Positions 25,719 to 34,335 of a stretch of 37,772 bases of DNA are shown in pieces. Below the pieces are notes generated by a model. It made no database searches. It was not told the DNA's origin and saw only the letters and a program-made list of their open reading frames with translations. The translations under genes were made by a program, and so were the position numbers. The first letter of the stretch is position 1, and each line of letters starts with the position of its first letter. Source of the DNA: an uncultured Oscillospiraceae bacterium (GTDB lineage: Bacteria; Bacillota; Clostridia; Oscillospirales; Oscillospiraceae); assembly GCA_900763965.1 (NCBI GenBank), contig CAAFMG010000036.1, positions 1 through 37,772 of the forward strand, written 5' to 3'.

Positions 25719-26444
25719 TCATTTTTTTCTTTTAAAACCTGCACCAAGAAGGCTTTCTTTTTCATCCTCGGTCAGAAAACGCCATTTCCCCAGAGGCAGA
25801 TCCCCCAGACGGAGGGTTCCCTCCTGGATCCGCTTCAGACGGGTCACCGTCATGCCCGCCGCCTCGCACATCCGGCGCACCTGTCGGTTTCTCCCCTCGT
25901 GAATGGTGATCCGGAACCTGGCTTTCTGTCCCTGAGATCCAATCAGCTGCACTTTGGGCGGACGAATGGTATAGCCATCCAGGCAAATAGGGCGTGACAA
26001 ACGGATCTCAGCTCCGGGGACATAGCCTGTGACCCAGGTCTCATAGGTCTTTTTCACCTCATGTCGGGGATGCATCAGGGCATTGGCAAAATCGCCATCA
26101 TTGGTAAACAGCAGCAGTCCTTCGGAATCCATATCCAAGCGCCCCACCGGATAGACCCGCACGCCGCAGTCTGCCACCAGCTGGGCTGCATTGGGACGGC
26201 CCTTCTCATCGGAAAGGGTGGTCACATAGCCCCGGGGCTTGTGCAGCAGGATGTACACGTTCTCTTGCTGGGAAGGCAGAAGCCTTCCTTCTATCCGGAT
26301 CTCGTCTCGTTCCGGGTCTGCACTGTCTCCCAGCGCGGCGGCCACACCGTTAACCGTCACCTGACCGCAGCGGATCATTTCCTCCGCTTTCCGCCGGGAG
26401 GCAACTCCCCGGGCAGACAGTATTTTTTGAAGCCGTTCTTCCAC
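25719..26444 (-). CDS. rluB: Pseudouridine synthase, RluB/RsuA family
   Basis: Isomerises a uridine in rRNA to pseudouridine (23S helix 89 region for RluB). It has an N-terminal S4 RNA-binding domain (ERLQKILSARGVASRRKAEEMIRCGQVTVNG) and a catalytic domain with VYPVGRLDMDSEGLLLFTNDGDFANAL, the Asp of GRLD being catalytic. The RFRITIHEGRNRQVRRMCEAAG motif follows, and the tail is basic. I prefer the GTG at 26444 as start (241 residues), since GGAAGG is 8 bases upstream; a GTG at 26453 overlapping the dacF stop is an alternative. Last gene of the scpA operon. RluB versus RluE/RsuA specificity is inferred from context; in Bacillus rluB also follows scpAB and a dac gene. Confidence 0.88.
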   Translation of the reverse strand: MEERLQKILSARGVASRRKAEEMIRCGQVTVNGVAAALGDSADPERDEIRIEGRLLPSQQENVYILLHKPRGYVTTLSDEKGRPNAAQLVADCGVRVYPVGRLDMDSEGLLLFTNDGDFANALMHPRHEVKKTYETWVTGYVPGAEIRLSRPICLDGYTIRPPKVQLIGSQGQKARFRITIHEGRNRQVRRMCEAAGMTVTRLKRIQEGTLRLGDLPLGKWRFLTEDEKESLLGAGFKRKK

Positions 26445-26449
26445 AGCTG

Positions 26450-27532
26450 TCACCTTCCAAACAGTTTTTTCCAAAAAGATTCTTCATGCCGGGTCTGTTC
26501 CACGGTTCTGCCATACACCACAGGCACTTTTCCCACAGCACGGCCTTCGATAAGCACATAGGCAAATCCGGCCTTTCCGCCTTCCACCACGGGAGCATAG
26601 GCAAACTCCGGGCCGGAAAGCATGGTCTGGGGCCGTTCCTCTGCTGCCAGAGGAAAGAAAAAGTCCTCCTCTGCCAGGATCTCTGCCCGCTGATCCTCCC
26701 CCGCCAACACCTGTACCGTTCCCAGGCACTGACCGGCAGACAGGATCTTCTTTCTTTGATACCGGGCAAAGCCAGCATTTAACAAAGCCGCATGGTCATT
26801 CCAATCATCGCCGTCATCAATGGTGGACACCAGGATCCGACGGCCATCCCGGGTGGCGCTGGATACTAGGATCCGTCCGGCAGCCTTGGTATAGCCGGTC
26901 TTTACCCCGTCAGCCCCTTCCACACGCCACAGGAGCTTATTATGGTTTGTCAAATACCGCTCCCCCACCCGGATATTTTTCGCGGAAACGGTCTTATAAA
27001 ACACCGGATTCTCCATGGCGTAAGCAGACAACACCGCAAGATCCCGGGCGGTAGAATAATGGTCAGGGGCATCTAAGCCATTGGGGTTGACAAAGTGGGT
27101 TCCTGTCAGCCCCAGCTGTCTGGCCTTGTCATTCATCAGCTCTGCAAAGCCCTCCACCGTGCCGCCGCAGTAAATGGCCAGTGCCACAGCTGCATCGTTT
27201 CCGGAGGACAGCATCATACCGTACAGCAGTTCCTGTAAAGTCAGGATCTCTCCCTCTCGCAGATACATGGAGGATCCTTCAATGCCCACAGCCTGCTTTG
27301 GGATCCGCATCCGATCCAATACATTGCACTGCTCGCAAACCACCAAAGCCGTCATAATCTTGGTGGTGCTGGCAATGAGACTGGGCTCCCGGCTGTTCTT
27401 TTCCTGTAGGATCCGGCCGCTGACGGCATCCAGCACGCAAGCCCGCCGTGCCGAAAGGGCATTGGCCTGTGCCGGCAAAAACACGGCGGCGGCCAGCAAT
27501 GCAGCCGCCGCTGTGGCAAAAATTCGTTTCAA
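26450..27532 (-). CDS. dacF: D-alanyl-D-alanine carboxypeptidase, PBP5/DacF type
   Basis: Trims the terminal D-Ala of peptidoglycan peptides outside the membrane. The 360-residue product starts with a signal peptide (about 1-25, ending AQANA). The serine-peptidase motifs are in order: STTK (55-58), SGN (110-112) and KTG (211-213). A C-terminal beta-rich PBP5_C-like domain follows (about 255-335) and the tail is basic, with no obvious membrane anchor helix. The start codon is a TTG preceded by GTGAGGT. Its place after scpAB and gerW, with rluB behind, resembles the scpA-scpB-dacB-rluB neighbourhood of Bacillus, which hints at a sporulation-related carboxypeptidase. DacB or DacF naming is a choice, not a proof. 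Confidence 0.9.
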   Translation of the reverse strand: MKRIFATAAAALLAAAVFLPAQANALSARRACVLDAVSGRILQEKNSREPSLIASTTKIMTALVVCEQCNVLDRMRIPKQAVGIEGSSMYLREGEILTLQELLYGMMLSSGNDAAVALAIYCGGTVEGFAELMNDKARQLGLTGTHFVNPNGLDAPDHYSTARDLAVLSAYAMENPVFYKTVSAKNIRVGERYLTNHNKLLWRVEGADGVKTGYTKAAGRILVSSATRDGRRILVSTIDDGDDWNDHAALLNAGFARYQRKKILSAGQCLGTVQVLAGEDQRAEILAEEDFFFPLAAEERPQTMLSGPEFAYAPVVEGGKAGFAYVLIEGRAVGKVPVVYGRTVEQTRHEESFWKKLFGR

Positions 27533-27572
27533 TTTACCTCACCCGGAGCTAGGATGCCCCGGATCAGCAAAA

Positions 27573-27962
27573 TTATGCTTCGCCCTTTTTTGCACTCCGG
27601 GAGTCCAGGAAGGAAGTAAACTTGTCAATGGTATCGGGAACCATTTCCACGATCCGGTCGGCAGTGGTGTTGGCAGCCTCTGCAACAGGCATCATCCGCA
27701 CATTGCCATCCTTGACGATCAGGAAGCAGATGGGGGTCACCTTGACCGCACCGCCCACGCCGCCGCCAAAGGGATTCTCTCCGCCGGACTTATTGACAAA
27801 ATCACTGCCGCCGCCGCCAAAGCCTACACTGACCTTGGAGACAGGGATGATGCTCACTCCATCCGGGGTGGTAATGGGCTCACCGATGACAGAATTCACA
27901 TCCACCATCTCGCGAATTTTCTGCATGGTACTTTCCAGCATATTAGGAAGATTTTGACTCAT
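27573..27962 (-). CDS. gerW: GerW (YtfJ) family spore protein
   Basis: A 129-residue protein of the GerW/YtfJ family, in Bacillus a forespore protein needed for L-alanine germination. The pattern is clear: IREMVDVNSVIGEPITTPDGVSIIPVSKVSVGFGGGGSDF, a glycine-rich turn GGENPFGGGVGGA, and VTPICFLIVKDGNVRMMPV. The start at ATG 27962 lies inside the DUF2953 gene (20-base overlap); GGCGGTG is the likely ribosome site. In Bacillus, ytfJ is paired with ytfI, another DUF2953 protein, so the pair is conserved here but placed inside the scp operon. Confidence 0.93.
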   Translation of the reverse strand: MSQNLPNMLESTMQKIREMVDVNSVIGEPITTPDGVSIIPVSKVSVGFGGGGSDFVNKSGGENPFGGGVGGAVKVTPICFLIVKDGNVRMMPVAEAANTTADRIVEMVPDTIDKFTSFLDSRSAKKGEA

Positions 27963-28599
27963 ATTTCGCACCGCCTTTGCGTTTTTTTCGGATTTTTAGA
28001 TACTCTTTCAGGACACGAACGGAGAACTTTCCCGCCGTTGTCAGAAGTCTGCCAATGGTAATGGTCAGATCCAAATGGAAAATCACCAGGGTTTCCGAGG
28101 CGGTAAAATCGCATTCCACCTCAATATCCCGCTTTTGAATCACAAACAGCCGATCCAGCTGGGGCAGCAAATTCCCTACCGCCGCCCAGCAGCGGCCATA
28201 GCTTACGGCCACTTGATAGGGATCCTCCCCTGCCAGGATCAGCCGGAAATACAGGTTATCCAGCCGCAGTTTCCGCCGAAAATCTCCCAGAAACTCCAGA
28301 GCCATCTGGGCAAGGGGCAGAAAATCGGTCAAGCGGCCTCCTTTTTCCGGGGCAGCCGCCGGGTCCGCCTTTGCTTCCTTCTGTTCGGAAGCCTTTTTCC
28401 CGGTTGTGGGCTTCTTTTCTTTTTTCGGCGCTTTCTCCTGTTTTTCCTTTTTTTCTTTTTGGGGCCGGGGGTACAGGTTGATCCTGATGGGGCCTGCAAG
28501 AACCCACAGGCGCATTCCTGCGTCATTATATCGAACCCGAAGGCCAACGGGGATTATCCCTATGGCCAGCAGGATCCCCAGGGCAATCAGCCAGCCCAT
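27943..28599 (-). CDS. DUF2953 family protein (YtfI-like)
   Basis: A 218-residue protein with one N-terminal membrane helix (about 2-19, GWLIALGILLAIGIIPVGL), then VRYNDAGMRLWVLAGPIRINLYP. A long highly charged Lys/Glu linker follows (about 47-85). The C-terminal DUF2953 domain has LDNLYFRLILAGEDPYQVAVSYGRCWA and VECDFTASETLVIFHLDLTITIGRLL. Function unknown; paired with gerW as in Bacillus (ytfI-ytfJ). Its ATG follows the scpB stop directly (TAA-ATG), so it depends on coupled translation. The charged linker is low complexity and likely disordered. Confidence 0.85.
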   Translation of the reverse strand: MGWLIALGILLAIGIIPVGLRVRYNDAGMRLWVLAGPIRINLYPRPQKEKKEKQEKAPKKEKKPTTGKKASEQKEAKADPAAAPEKGGRLTDFLPLAQMALEFLGDFRRKLRLDNLYFRLILAGEDPYQVAVSYGRCWAAVGNLLPQLDRLFVIQKRDIEVECDFTASETLVIFHLDLTITIGRLLTTAGKFSVRVLKEYLKIRKKRKGGAKYESKSS

Positions 28600-29160
28600 T
28601 TACGCTTCCTCCCCAGGAGGCTCCGGCAATTCCACCGGCTCTCCGAAAGCGATCTTCTCAATGGGCGGCAGCTCCTCCAGGGAGCGCAAGCCAAAGGTTC
28701 GCAAGAAATCAGCAGTTGTCTGGTATTGAATGGGACGGCCCGGCACATTCAGTCGGCCTGCCTCCTCAATCAGCTTTTTATTCAGCAGCGCTGCCACAGA
28801 ATAGGCGCTGTCCACGCCCCGGATCTGCTCCACCATAGCCTTGGTTGCCGGTTGGTAATAGGCAATGATGGTCAGGGTCTCCAGCTGAGAAGAGGACAGC
28901 TTGGGAGGCTTGCGTGTCTCCAAAGCCCGGGTCACATAGTCTGCCATTTCCCCGGCAGAAACCATTTGATAGCCCCGTTCCAGCTTGACGATCCGAATTC
29001 CCCGGCGTTCAAAGGCATAGGTATCCAGCAAGGCATCGGCTGCCGCCTCTATTTCATTCTCATCCACTTCCAGTACGGCACTGAGTCGGGAAATCTCCAC
29101 CCGCTCGCCCGATGCAAAAAGGATGGCCTCAATGGCACGCTTTTGTTCTTCCAGTTCCAT
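28600..29160 (-). CDS. scpB: Segregation and condensation protein B
   Basis: Binds ScpA and, with it, SMC in the bacterial condensin. The 186-residue product has two winged-helix domains: the first has EEQKRAIEAILFASGERVEISRLSAVL, the second has LSSSQLETLTIIAYYQPATKAMVEQIRGVDS, the family signature. The C-terminal tail is acidic and proline-rich. Its ATG shares a base with the TGA of scpA (TGATG at 29158-29162). Confidence 0.96.
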   Translation of the reverse strand: MELEEQKRAIEAILFASGERVEISRLSAVLEVDENEIEAAADALLDTYAFERRGIRIVKLERGYQMVSAGEMADYVTRALETRKPPKLSSSQLETLTIIAYYQPATKAMVEQIRGVDSAYSVAALLNKKLIEEAGRLNVPGRPIQYQTTADFLRTFGLRSLEELPPIEKIAFGEPVELPEPPGEEA

Positions 29161-29951
29161 CAGGTCAACTTCTCTCCTTCCATGGCATCCAGCAGACGGA
29201 CATTGGGATTGTCCCCATTGATGTCGTCTTCCAGTACCACCTTATTGTTCTTGCACAGATCCAAAACCGCCAAAAATGTTGCCACCACTTCTGACCGGGT
29301 CTTATTTCCCCGGAAAAGGTTTTTCAGCCGCTCCATGCCCCGCAGAACCAACTGGCGCAGAACCTCTCCGGTCTTCCGGCCAATGGGATAGGGCTCTTTG
29401 CCCACGATGCCCATGAAATTAGCCGTTGGCGGCGGCAGTTGACGGGCATTGCGCTCGGCAATCATATCCAGCGCCCGAAGGATATCCCGGATATCATGCT
29501 GATAGCGGTAGGTTTTGTCCCGTCGCAGCGGCTCTGGATCCTTGGTGAACAGGCAGCGGCCGATCTCGTTTCTGGGCTCCAGCTCCGTAACGGCCTTGCG
29601 AATCTGCTCCATCGCTTCCTTCCGGCGGCGCTCCACCAGGGATTGACGCAGCAGATCCAGTTCGCTTTCTGCCTCCGCCTGTTCCGCAGCGGACAGAAGC
29701 ATCTTTGTTTTAATCAGCATCAGATGGGATGCCATGGTGATAAATTCGCTGGCGATTTCCATATCCAGCCGCTTCATTTCGTCCAGATATGCCAGATACT
29801 GATCCAGAATGGCGGTAATGGACACGTCCTGGATCTCTATTTTATTTTTGCTCAGCAGCAGAAAAATAACATCCAGAGGGCCCTCAAAGTCCTCCATGGT
29901 TTCGCTGCGGGTGTGGACAATGCCCTCCAAACGGTATTGCGGTTGCCCCAT
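29160..29951 (-). CDS. scpA: Segregation and condensation protein A
   Basis: The kleisin of the SMC-ScpAB condensin. In the 263-residue product the N-terminal SMC-neck-binding helical part has FEGPLDVIFLLLSKNKIEIQDVSITAILDQYLAYL. A charged middle follows, and the C-terminal winged helix has FLAVLDLCKNNKVVLED. GGGAG lies upstream of ATG 29951 and a very good promoter is at 29984-30012; it heads the operon scpA-scpB-DUF2953-gerW-dacF-rluB. Confidence 0.95.
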   Translation of the reverse strand: MGQPQYRLEGIVHTRSETMEDFEGPLDVIFLLLSKNKIEIQDVSITAILDQYLAYLDEMKRLDMEIASEFITMASHLMLIKTKMLLSAAEQAEAESELDLLRQSLVERRRKEAMEQIRKAVTELEPRNEIGRCLFTKDPEPLRRDKTYRYQHDIRDILRALDMIAERNARQLPPPTANFMGIVGKEPYPIGRKTGEVLRQLVLRGMERLKNLFRGNKTRSEVVATFLAVLDLCKNNKVVLEDDINGDNPNVRLLDAMEGEKLT

Positions 29952-29983
29952 AATGACTCCCTGTTTGTAATGATATTTCCGTG

Positions 29984-30012
29984 ATTATACCATTGTTTTT
30001 CCCTTTGTGCAA
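29984..30012 (-). promoter_or_regulatory. Promoter of the scpA operon
   Basis: Minus strand TTGCAC (30007-30012), 17-base spacer, perfect TATAAT (29984-29989) with TGG in front (extended -10), 32 bases before scpA. Confidence 0.87.
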
Positions 30013-30049
30013 GTATCCCGGAAAATTTTGAGAATTCCTTCAGAAACGA

Positions 30050-30078
30050 TTGCTTTTTTTCTTCTGTCATGTTATCAT
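30050..30078 (+). promoter_or_regulatory. Promoter of the small membrane protein gene
   Basis: TTGCTT (30050-30055), 17-base spacer, TATCAT (30073-30078). The transcript would carry GGAGGG (30100-30105) before the GTG start at 30113. Confidence 0.65.
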
Positions 30079-30112
30079 AAACCTACATTATGAATTCCCG
30101 GAGGGATGTACT

Positions 30113-30427
30113 GTGGGTAAACGTAACCGATATCGTGAAATGGAAGGCTTGATGACCAAGGTCATCCTTGCGGATCTTGTGGTTTTTGTCCTGTTTCTGC
30201 TCAGTGCAGGCAAGGGCTGGCTGGTTTTTAAGGTCATTACTGCCATTATCTCCATCTTTGGCTCCCTGCTGTGTCTGGGCTGGCTGTATATGACCGGCGA
30301 ATTCACCCGCCGCCGCAGTTTGTGGATGGTCACCTTCTTCATCTGCGTTGCCCTTTGTGTTCTGGCGAGCCTGCTGCTCAGCTTCCCCTGCCCCGCTCCT
30401 GTTGTACCCGGCGGTGTTGGGGGCTAA
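30113..30427 (+). CDS. Small three-helix membrane protein, function unknown
   Basis: A 104-residue membrane protein I cannot assign. It has a basic N-terminus (VGKRNRYREMEG), then three hydrophobic segments at about 14-31, 36-58 and 68-90. A short loop FTRRRSLW separates helices two and three, with a Pro/Gly-rich end. Positive residues suggest the N-terminus and the second loop are cytoplasmic. The start is a GTG, fixed by GGAGGG 7 bases upstream; the nearby ATG at 30106 is out of frame. It is a single-gene unit with its own promoter and terminator, convergent with the nucleoside kinase gene. No lipobox or enzymatic motif is visible. Confidence 0.75.
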   Translation: MGKRNRYREMEGLMTKVILADLVVFVLFLLSAGKGWLVFKVITAIISIFGSLLCLGWLYMTGEFTRRRSLWMVTFFICVALCVLASLLLSFPCPAPVVPGGVGG

Positions 30428-30443
30428 ACGTCAAATCAAGTAG

Positions 30444-30491
30444 AAAATCCGTGAGAATCCCAAGTAACGCTGGGATTCCCACGGATTTTTT
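30444..30491. terminator. Bidirectional terminator
   Basis: Outer 10-bp stem (30444-30453 with 30480-30489) and inner 7-bp stem (30456-30462 with 30471-30477) separated by a 2x2 internal loop. On the plus strand T6 follows; on the minus strand the hairpin is followed by TTTTCTACTT. It separates the convergent small membrane protein and nucleoside kinase genes. Confidence 0.9.
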
Positions 30492-30530
30492 GTTCCTTCT
30501 ATGCCGCTCCAAAGCAGCGGTCTAAATGGA

Positions 30531-32231
30531 TTATCTGTAAAAACTGTTGCCGCCGATGAATTCCCGCACCAGACTGGTGGGGGGAATCTCGTCATCCACA
30601 TCGGCCTCCAGGACATAGTTGAGGATCTTAACAATGCCCTGTACCGCCTCATAGCAGGGATCCTCCGGCTCGACTGCCGTCAGCAGCGGGAAAATATGCT
30701 TTTTCAGAACAGCGATCTCATAGAGGGTAGAGGAATTGAAAATTACATCAGCATTTTCCTGATAAGGAAAGATCCACCGCTTCTCCCCGGATCGGACGCT
30801 GTCCCACATGGACAGGGTATGCTGCACAGAAGCCCCCCGGGTTTCGTAGTCCCGGACGATCCGCCGCAGAAGCCGCAGGTAGCTGGTGGGGATCCGGTTG
30901 TGGTTATCCAGATTCAAAGGCAGCAGCGGGCTGACATACATCCGGAAAATCAGATTGCTGTCTACATCCTCCGGCAGCATGGCAGGATTCAGGCCGTGCA
31001 GGCCCTCCACGATGACTACGGAATCCGGGGCCAGACGCATGTGCTTTCCCCGCCACTCCCGCCGGCCGGTAAGAAAGTTGAAGGTGGGCAGCTCCACCTC
31101 TTCTCCCCGCAGCAGGGCAGCCATATCCTGGCGGAACAGCTCACAATCCAGGGTATTGATATGTTCCAGATCCAGCTTTCCATCCGGGCCGGGCGCAATC
31201 TTATCCCGGTCAATGTAATAGTCATCCAGGCTCATAAGAATGGGCTTTTTCCCATGGACACGAAGCTGGGTTGCCAGACGATGGGCCGATGTTGTTTTTC
31301 CGGAGGAGCTGGGCCCTGCCAGCATCACAGTCCTGGCCCCCCGCTGGCAGACCATATCTGCCACCTGGGAATAGCGCTTTTCATGCAGAGCTTCATTCAC
31401 CCGGATCAGTTCCCGGATCCGGCCGGACTGCACCATGTCGTTGAGGTCAGCTACAGTTTCACATTCCATCAGCGTACACCAGCGCTCGCCCTCGGAAAAC
31501 ACACTGAAAAAGTTTGGCATAGACGGCACATCTGCCAGTTTTTCCGGGTTTTGATCGTCCGGGTAGACAAAAATAAAGCCATTCTTTGCCGGGATCACAT
31601 CCCATACCGTCAAAAACCCGGTAGAGGGCATCATCTCACCATAGTAGTAGTCAGAAAAATCTCCATAGCAGTATTCGTCAAAATAGTCTGCCTGCCGCCA
31701 GGACAGCAATCTTGTCTTATCCGGCTGAGCGTCCGCTTCATACCGCTCCATGGCCTCTGTCAGAGGTACCCGGCGGCGGATCAGAGGAATGTCCTGAGCA
31801 ACCAGCTGGGCAATGTGTTTCTTCAGCCGCTCCGGGGAAAAATCCGGAACGCCCATCACTTCAATATACAAGCTGGAACCCAGGGTACAGCTCGTTTTGG
31901 CAGAGGCTTTTGGCCAAAGCTGGCGTATGGCCAGGAAAATCACAAACCAGGCTGTCCGCAGATAGCATTCCTTACCCGCCTCGTCTCCATAACGCAGCAA
32001 ACGCACCTCTCCATTGGAGGCTGCCATGGCTCTGCGGATGGAGGAACGCTCCGTATCCCCATCACGCTGACGGACAGGAATGTAATTCAGGGTAAATACC
32101 TCACCGGCAATTTTTGCTGCCAGAGGTCTGCGGGACAGCTCCGGTGCATCCAGCCCCAACTGCTTGACCAGCTCCAGCAGACTGGCGCCGGGCATTGCCT
32201 GGATCTGTCTTCCGTCAATTTGCAACTTCAT
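30531..32231 (-). CDS. Nucleoside kinase with TGS-like N-terminus
   Basis: A 566-residue two-part protein. The N-terminal half resembles the TGS and second additional domains of threonyl-tRNA synthetase: a ubiquitin-like start (MKLQIDGRQIQAMPGASLLELVKQ), later ERLKKHIAQLVAQDIPLIRRRVPLTEAMERY. The C-terminal half is a uridine-kinase-like P-loop domain with GPSSSGKTT (306-314), ILMSLDDYYIDRD and VIVEGLHGLNP. This fusion is widespread in Firmicutes and Thermotogae and is annotated as nucleoside kinase; it probably phosphorylates uridine or cytidine with ATP. I start it at ATG 32231, preceded by GGGAGG. Strong promoter at 32273-32301. Confidence 0.9.
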   Translation of the reverse strand: MKLQIDGRQIQAMPGASLLELVKQLGLDAPELSRRPLAAKIAGEVFTLNYIPVRQRDGDTERSSIRRAMAASNGEVRLLRYGDEAGKECYLRTAWFVIFLAIRQLWPKASAKTSCTLGSSLYIEVMGVPDFSPERLKKHIAQLVAQDIPLIRRRVPLTEAMERYEADAQPDKTRLLSWRQADYFDEYCYGDFSDYYYGEMMPSTGFLTVWDVIPAKNGFIFVYPDDQNPEKLADVPSMPNFFSVFSEGERWCTLMECETVADLNDMVQSGRIRELIRVNEALHEKRYSQVADMVCQRGARTVMLAGPSSSGKTTSAHRLATQLRVHGKKPILMSLDDYYIDRDKIAPGPDGKLDLEHINTLDCELFRQDMAALLRGEEVELPTFNFLTGRREWRGKHMRLAPDSVVIVEGLHGLNPAMLPEDVDSNLIFRMYVSPLLPLNLDNHNRIPTSYLRLLRRIVRDYETRGASVQHTLSMWDSVRSGEKRWIFPYQENADVIFNSSTLYEIAVLKKHIFPLLTAVEPEDPCYEAVQGIVKILNYVLEADVDDEIPPTSLVREFIGGNSFYR

Positions 32232-32272
32232 TGTGATACCTCCCAATCCGTATTTCTATATGGAATTATTGC

Positions 32273-32301
32273 ATTATAACAAATTATCATCTTTTTTTCA
32301 A
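32273..32301 (-). promoter_or_regulatory. Promoter of the nucleoside kinase gene
   Basis: Minus strand TTGAAA (32296-32301), 17-base spacer, perfect TATAAT (32273-32278). The -35 begins only 4 bases after the spoIID stop; no terminator is visible between spoIID and this gene. Confidence 0.87.
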
Positions 32302-32304
32302 TGC

Positions 32305-33300
32305 CTAAATGGGAGTTTCTTCTAAAATTGGCTCTGCTTTCAGAGATTCCAGCTGGGTTCCCGGGTAATACCATGCCAAAATCTCCTGATAGCTCCTTCC
32401 GGCCGCTGCCATGGCATCTGCCCCATACTGGCTCATTCCCACCCGGTGCCCAAACCCTTTTGTTGTTATGGTGACGGCGTTTTGGGTTGCCGTTACCGTA
32501 AATGCGGTAGAACACAATCCCAGCTTGGCGCGCAGCTCCTTTCCGGTAAAAAAACGTCCGCCAATGGCTGCCGTGTCCACCCCGCCGCCCTTGGTATAGG
32601 AAACGGAACCGATCCAGGTTTCCGGGCTTCCTGTCAAACGCACATCCAGCCGTCTTTCCAGTTCCTCCCGGGAGAACACTGCCGTATCCTGATAATGGGC
32701 AGCATTTTCTTCACCGGGGCTGTCCACCGCCCGCAAATAGGGAAAATCCGTCCCCCAGACCGCCAGTGCATCCTCCGTGCTGCCCCCGGAGCAGGAAAAG
32801 TAGGTCGCTTCAATCAGCTCCCCATCGTAGGTCAGCACCTGACCGGAGGTGGACAGCACCGCTTCCCGAACCCGATCCACATTTTCCTGGCTTCCTCCTG
32901 CTTGCAAATAGTCCTCCTGGGAGATCCAGCCCTGACAGCAGGCGGACTGGGTACACACACTGCCGTCCGCATGCTTTCCCCCGGTAGCCAGGGCCTTTCG
33001 TGCATAGGTTCTGGCCACCACACTTTGTGCCCGCAGTGCTTCCGTTTCAAAATATGCCGGCATTTCCGCCAGCACCACCCCCACCAAATAGGTATCCATG
33101 TCCCCTTCCGACACTGTTCCTTCCGAACTGCGGATCTTGACCACCAAAGGAACAGACTGCCACACCTGCTCCTGGGGTGAAACTGCCGTCACAGTCTGGG
33201 GCGGCCCCTTCCAGCAGGCCGCCGCAAAATTAAGAACCATCCCCGGAAAAACGATCCCCATCAGAATGGAAATGAGAATATCCTGGATCCACGTCTTCAT
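32305..33300 (-). CDS. spoIID: Stage II sporulation protein D
   Basis: A lytic transglycosylase that, with SpoIIM and SpoIIP, thins septal peptidoglycan during engulfment of the forespore. The 331-residue product has a single N-terminal membrane helix (about 7-27) and the SpoIID domain with the catalytic glutamate in VVLAEMPAYFETEALRAQ (Glu79). It has a cysteine cluster C116, C121, C122 and YFSCSGGSTEDA. The family's C-terminal block is GFGHRVGMSQYGADAMA. Start at ATG 33300 because GGAGGG is then 6 bases upstream; the ATG two codons earlier touches it. It follows the M23 gene by 24 bases, so the two are co-transcribed. Confidence 0.95.
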   Translation of the reverse strand: MKTWIQDILISILMGIVFPGMVLNFAAACWKGPPQTVTAVSPQEQVWQSVPLVVKIRSSEGTVSEGDMDTYLVGVVLAEMPAYFETEALRAQSVVARTYARKALATGGKHADGSVCTQSACCQGWISQEDYLQAGGSQENVDRVREAVLSTSGQVLTYDGELIEATYFSCSGGSTEDALAVWGTDFPYLRAVDSPGEENAAHYQDTAVFSREELERRLDVRLTGSPETWIGSVSYTKGGGVDTAAIGGRFFTGKELRAKLGLCSTAFTVTATQNAVTITTKGFGHRVGMSQYGADAMAAAGRSYQEILAWYYPGTQLESLKAEPILEETPI

Positions 33301-33324
33301 TCGCATCCCTCCGGGAAAATGGTA

Positions 33325-34335
33325 TCACAGACTGGCCTTATATTGTGTCAAATCCCCGCAGCGGTGACCGGATCCTTCCGGGATCTTTTTCGGCACAAAT
33401 TCCGGTATATCCAGATCCTTGTAGGGATATATCCGTTCCCAGCCCTCCTGGGTCTTCCGCTGGCTGCTGCGGTGGCTGTCCAGAAGCCGGACGATGTTGT
33501 ACACGTCGATCCAGATCTCGCCGTTGCCATCCTTCCGGCTTTCGTCAAAGACCAGTTCCATGCCGAAATGCAGATGGACGGTTTCAATGTTATTCACATT
33601 TTCCTGGTCAGAATAGCCGGTTCTGCCCATAAAGCCGATCAAATCTCCGGCTTGCACCAGATCTCCCTCTGCCAGCCCCGGGGCATACGGGCAGTCCTTT
33701 TGCAGATGGGCATAGTAATAATAGCGCCTGCTGTCAAAGGAGCGGATGCCGACCCGCCAGCCGCCGTAGCGGTTCCAGCCCAACGCCTCCACCACGCCGC
33801 CTTCTACCGCTACAATGGGCGTTCCGGCCATACCCATCATATCATGTCCCAAATGCTTTCGCTTAAAGCCGAAGGAGCGGGCGGCACCGAAATCATCGCA
33901 GTGTCCGTAGCCATAACCGGCTGCAATGGGTGAAAATGCCTTCAGGCCATATCTTGGATAGAAAACGCCGTCCTTCTCAATGGCGAAGCTGCCCAGCAGA
34001 CCTCCCAGTACGCCGGTATAGGCTCTGTGGTAATAGTCATAATACTTGTATAGATCCCCCAATAGCTCCTGGGGAGATTTGTCCTGCTGCCAGTCCTTCA
34101 CCGCCTGTCTTACCGATGCCAGGTCACACCGCCCTCCGGTGCGGCAGGCAGCCAATGCCAGTACGTCGATCCAACCGATGTGTTTTTCCTCCTCAAATGT
34201 GGCAATATCCTGCTCCATGGCATATTTCAGCGACGCATAAGGAACTCCAAAATCCACCCATCGGATGGTATCTCCCTGGGCCTGCAATGGCAGAAATAAC
34301 GATAAGCAGACAAAACACAACAAAAACCGCTTCAT
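33325..34335 (-). CDS. Secreted M23 family metallopeptidase, possibly SpoIIQ-related
   Basis: A 336-residue protein with a signal peptide (about 1-20) and a roughly 120-residue N-terminal region of unknown fold with a C64/C70 pair. An M23 (LytM) domain follows, with zinc motifs HLGHD (161-165) and HLH (254-256). All three zinc ligands and the second histidine are present, so it should be an active endopeptidase on peptidoglycan cross-links. The C-terminal 65 residues are basic. Immediately upstream of spoIID in one transcript, it may play the role of SpoIIQ in engulfment (inference from context). The start codon at 34335 lies in an inverted repeat (34324-34371). Confidence 0.88.
   Translation of the reverse strand: MKRFLLCFVCLSLFLPLQAQGDTIRWVDFGVPYASLKYAMEQDIATFEEEKHIGWIDVLALAACRTGGRCDLASVRQAVKDWQQDKSPQELLGDLYKYYDYYHRAYTGVLGGLLGSFAIEKDGVFYPRYGLKAFSPIAAGYGYGHCDDFGAARSFGFKRKHLGHDMMGMAGTPIVAVEGGVVEALGWNRYGGWRVGIRSFDSRRYYYYAHLQKDCPYAPGLAEGDLVQAGDLIGFMGRTGYSDQENVNNIETVHLHFGMELVFDESRKDGNGEIWIDVYNIVRLLDSHRSSQRKTQEGWERIYPYKDLDIPEFVPKKIPEGSGHRCGDLTQYKASL

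Noticed and set aside
27770..27830. GC-rich CCGCCG runs
   Set aside because: They are the glycine-rich loop of GerW read on the other strand.
30501..32279. A 592-codon plus-strand open frame
   Set aside because: Antisense shadow of the nucleoside kinase gene, starting inside the bidirectional terminator region.
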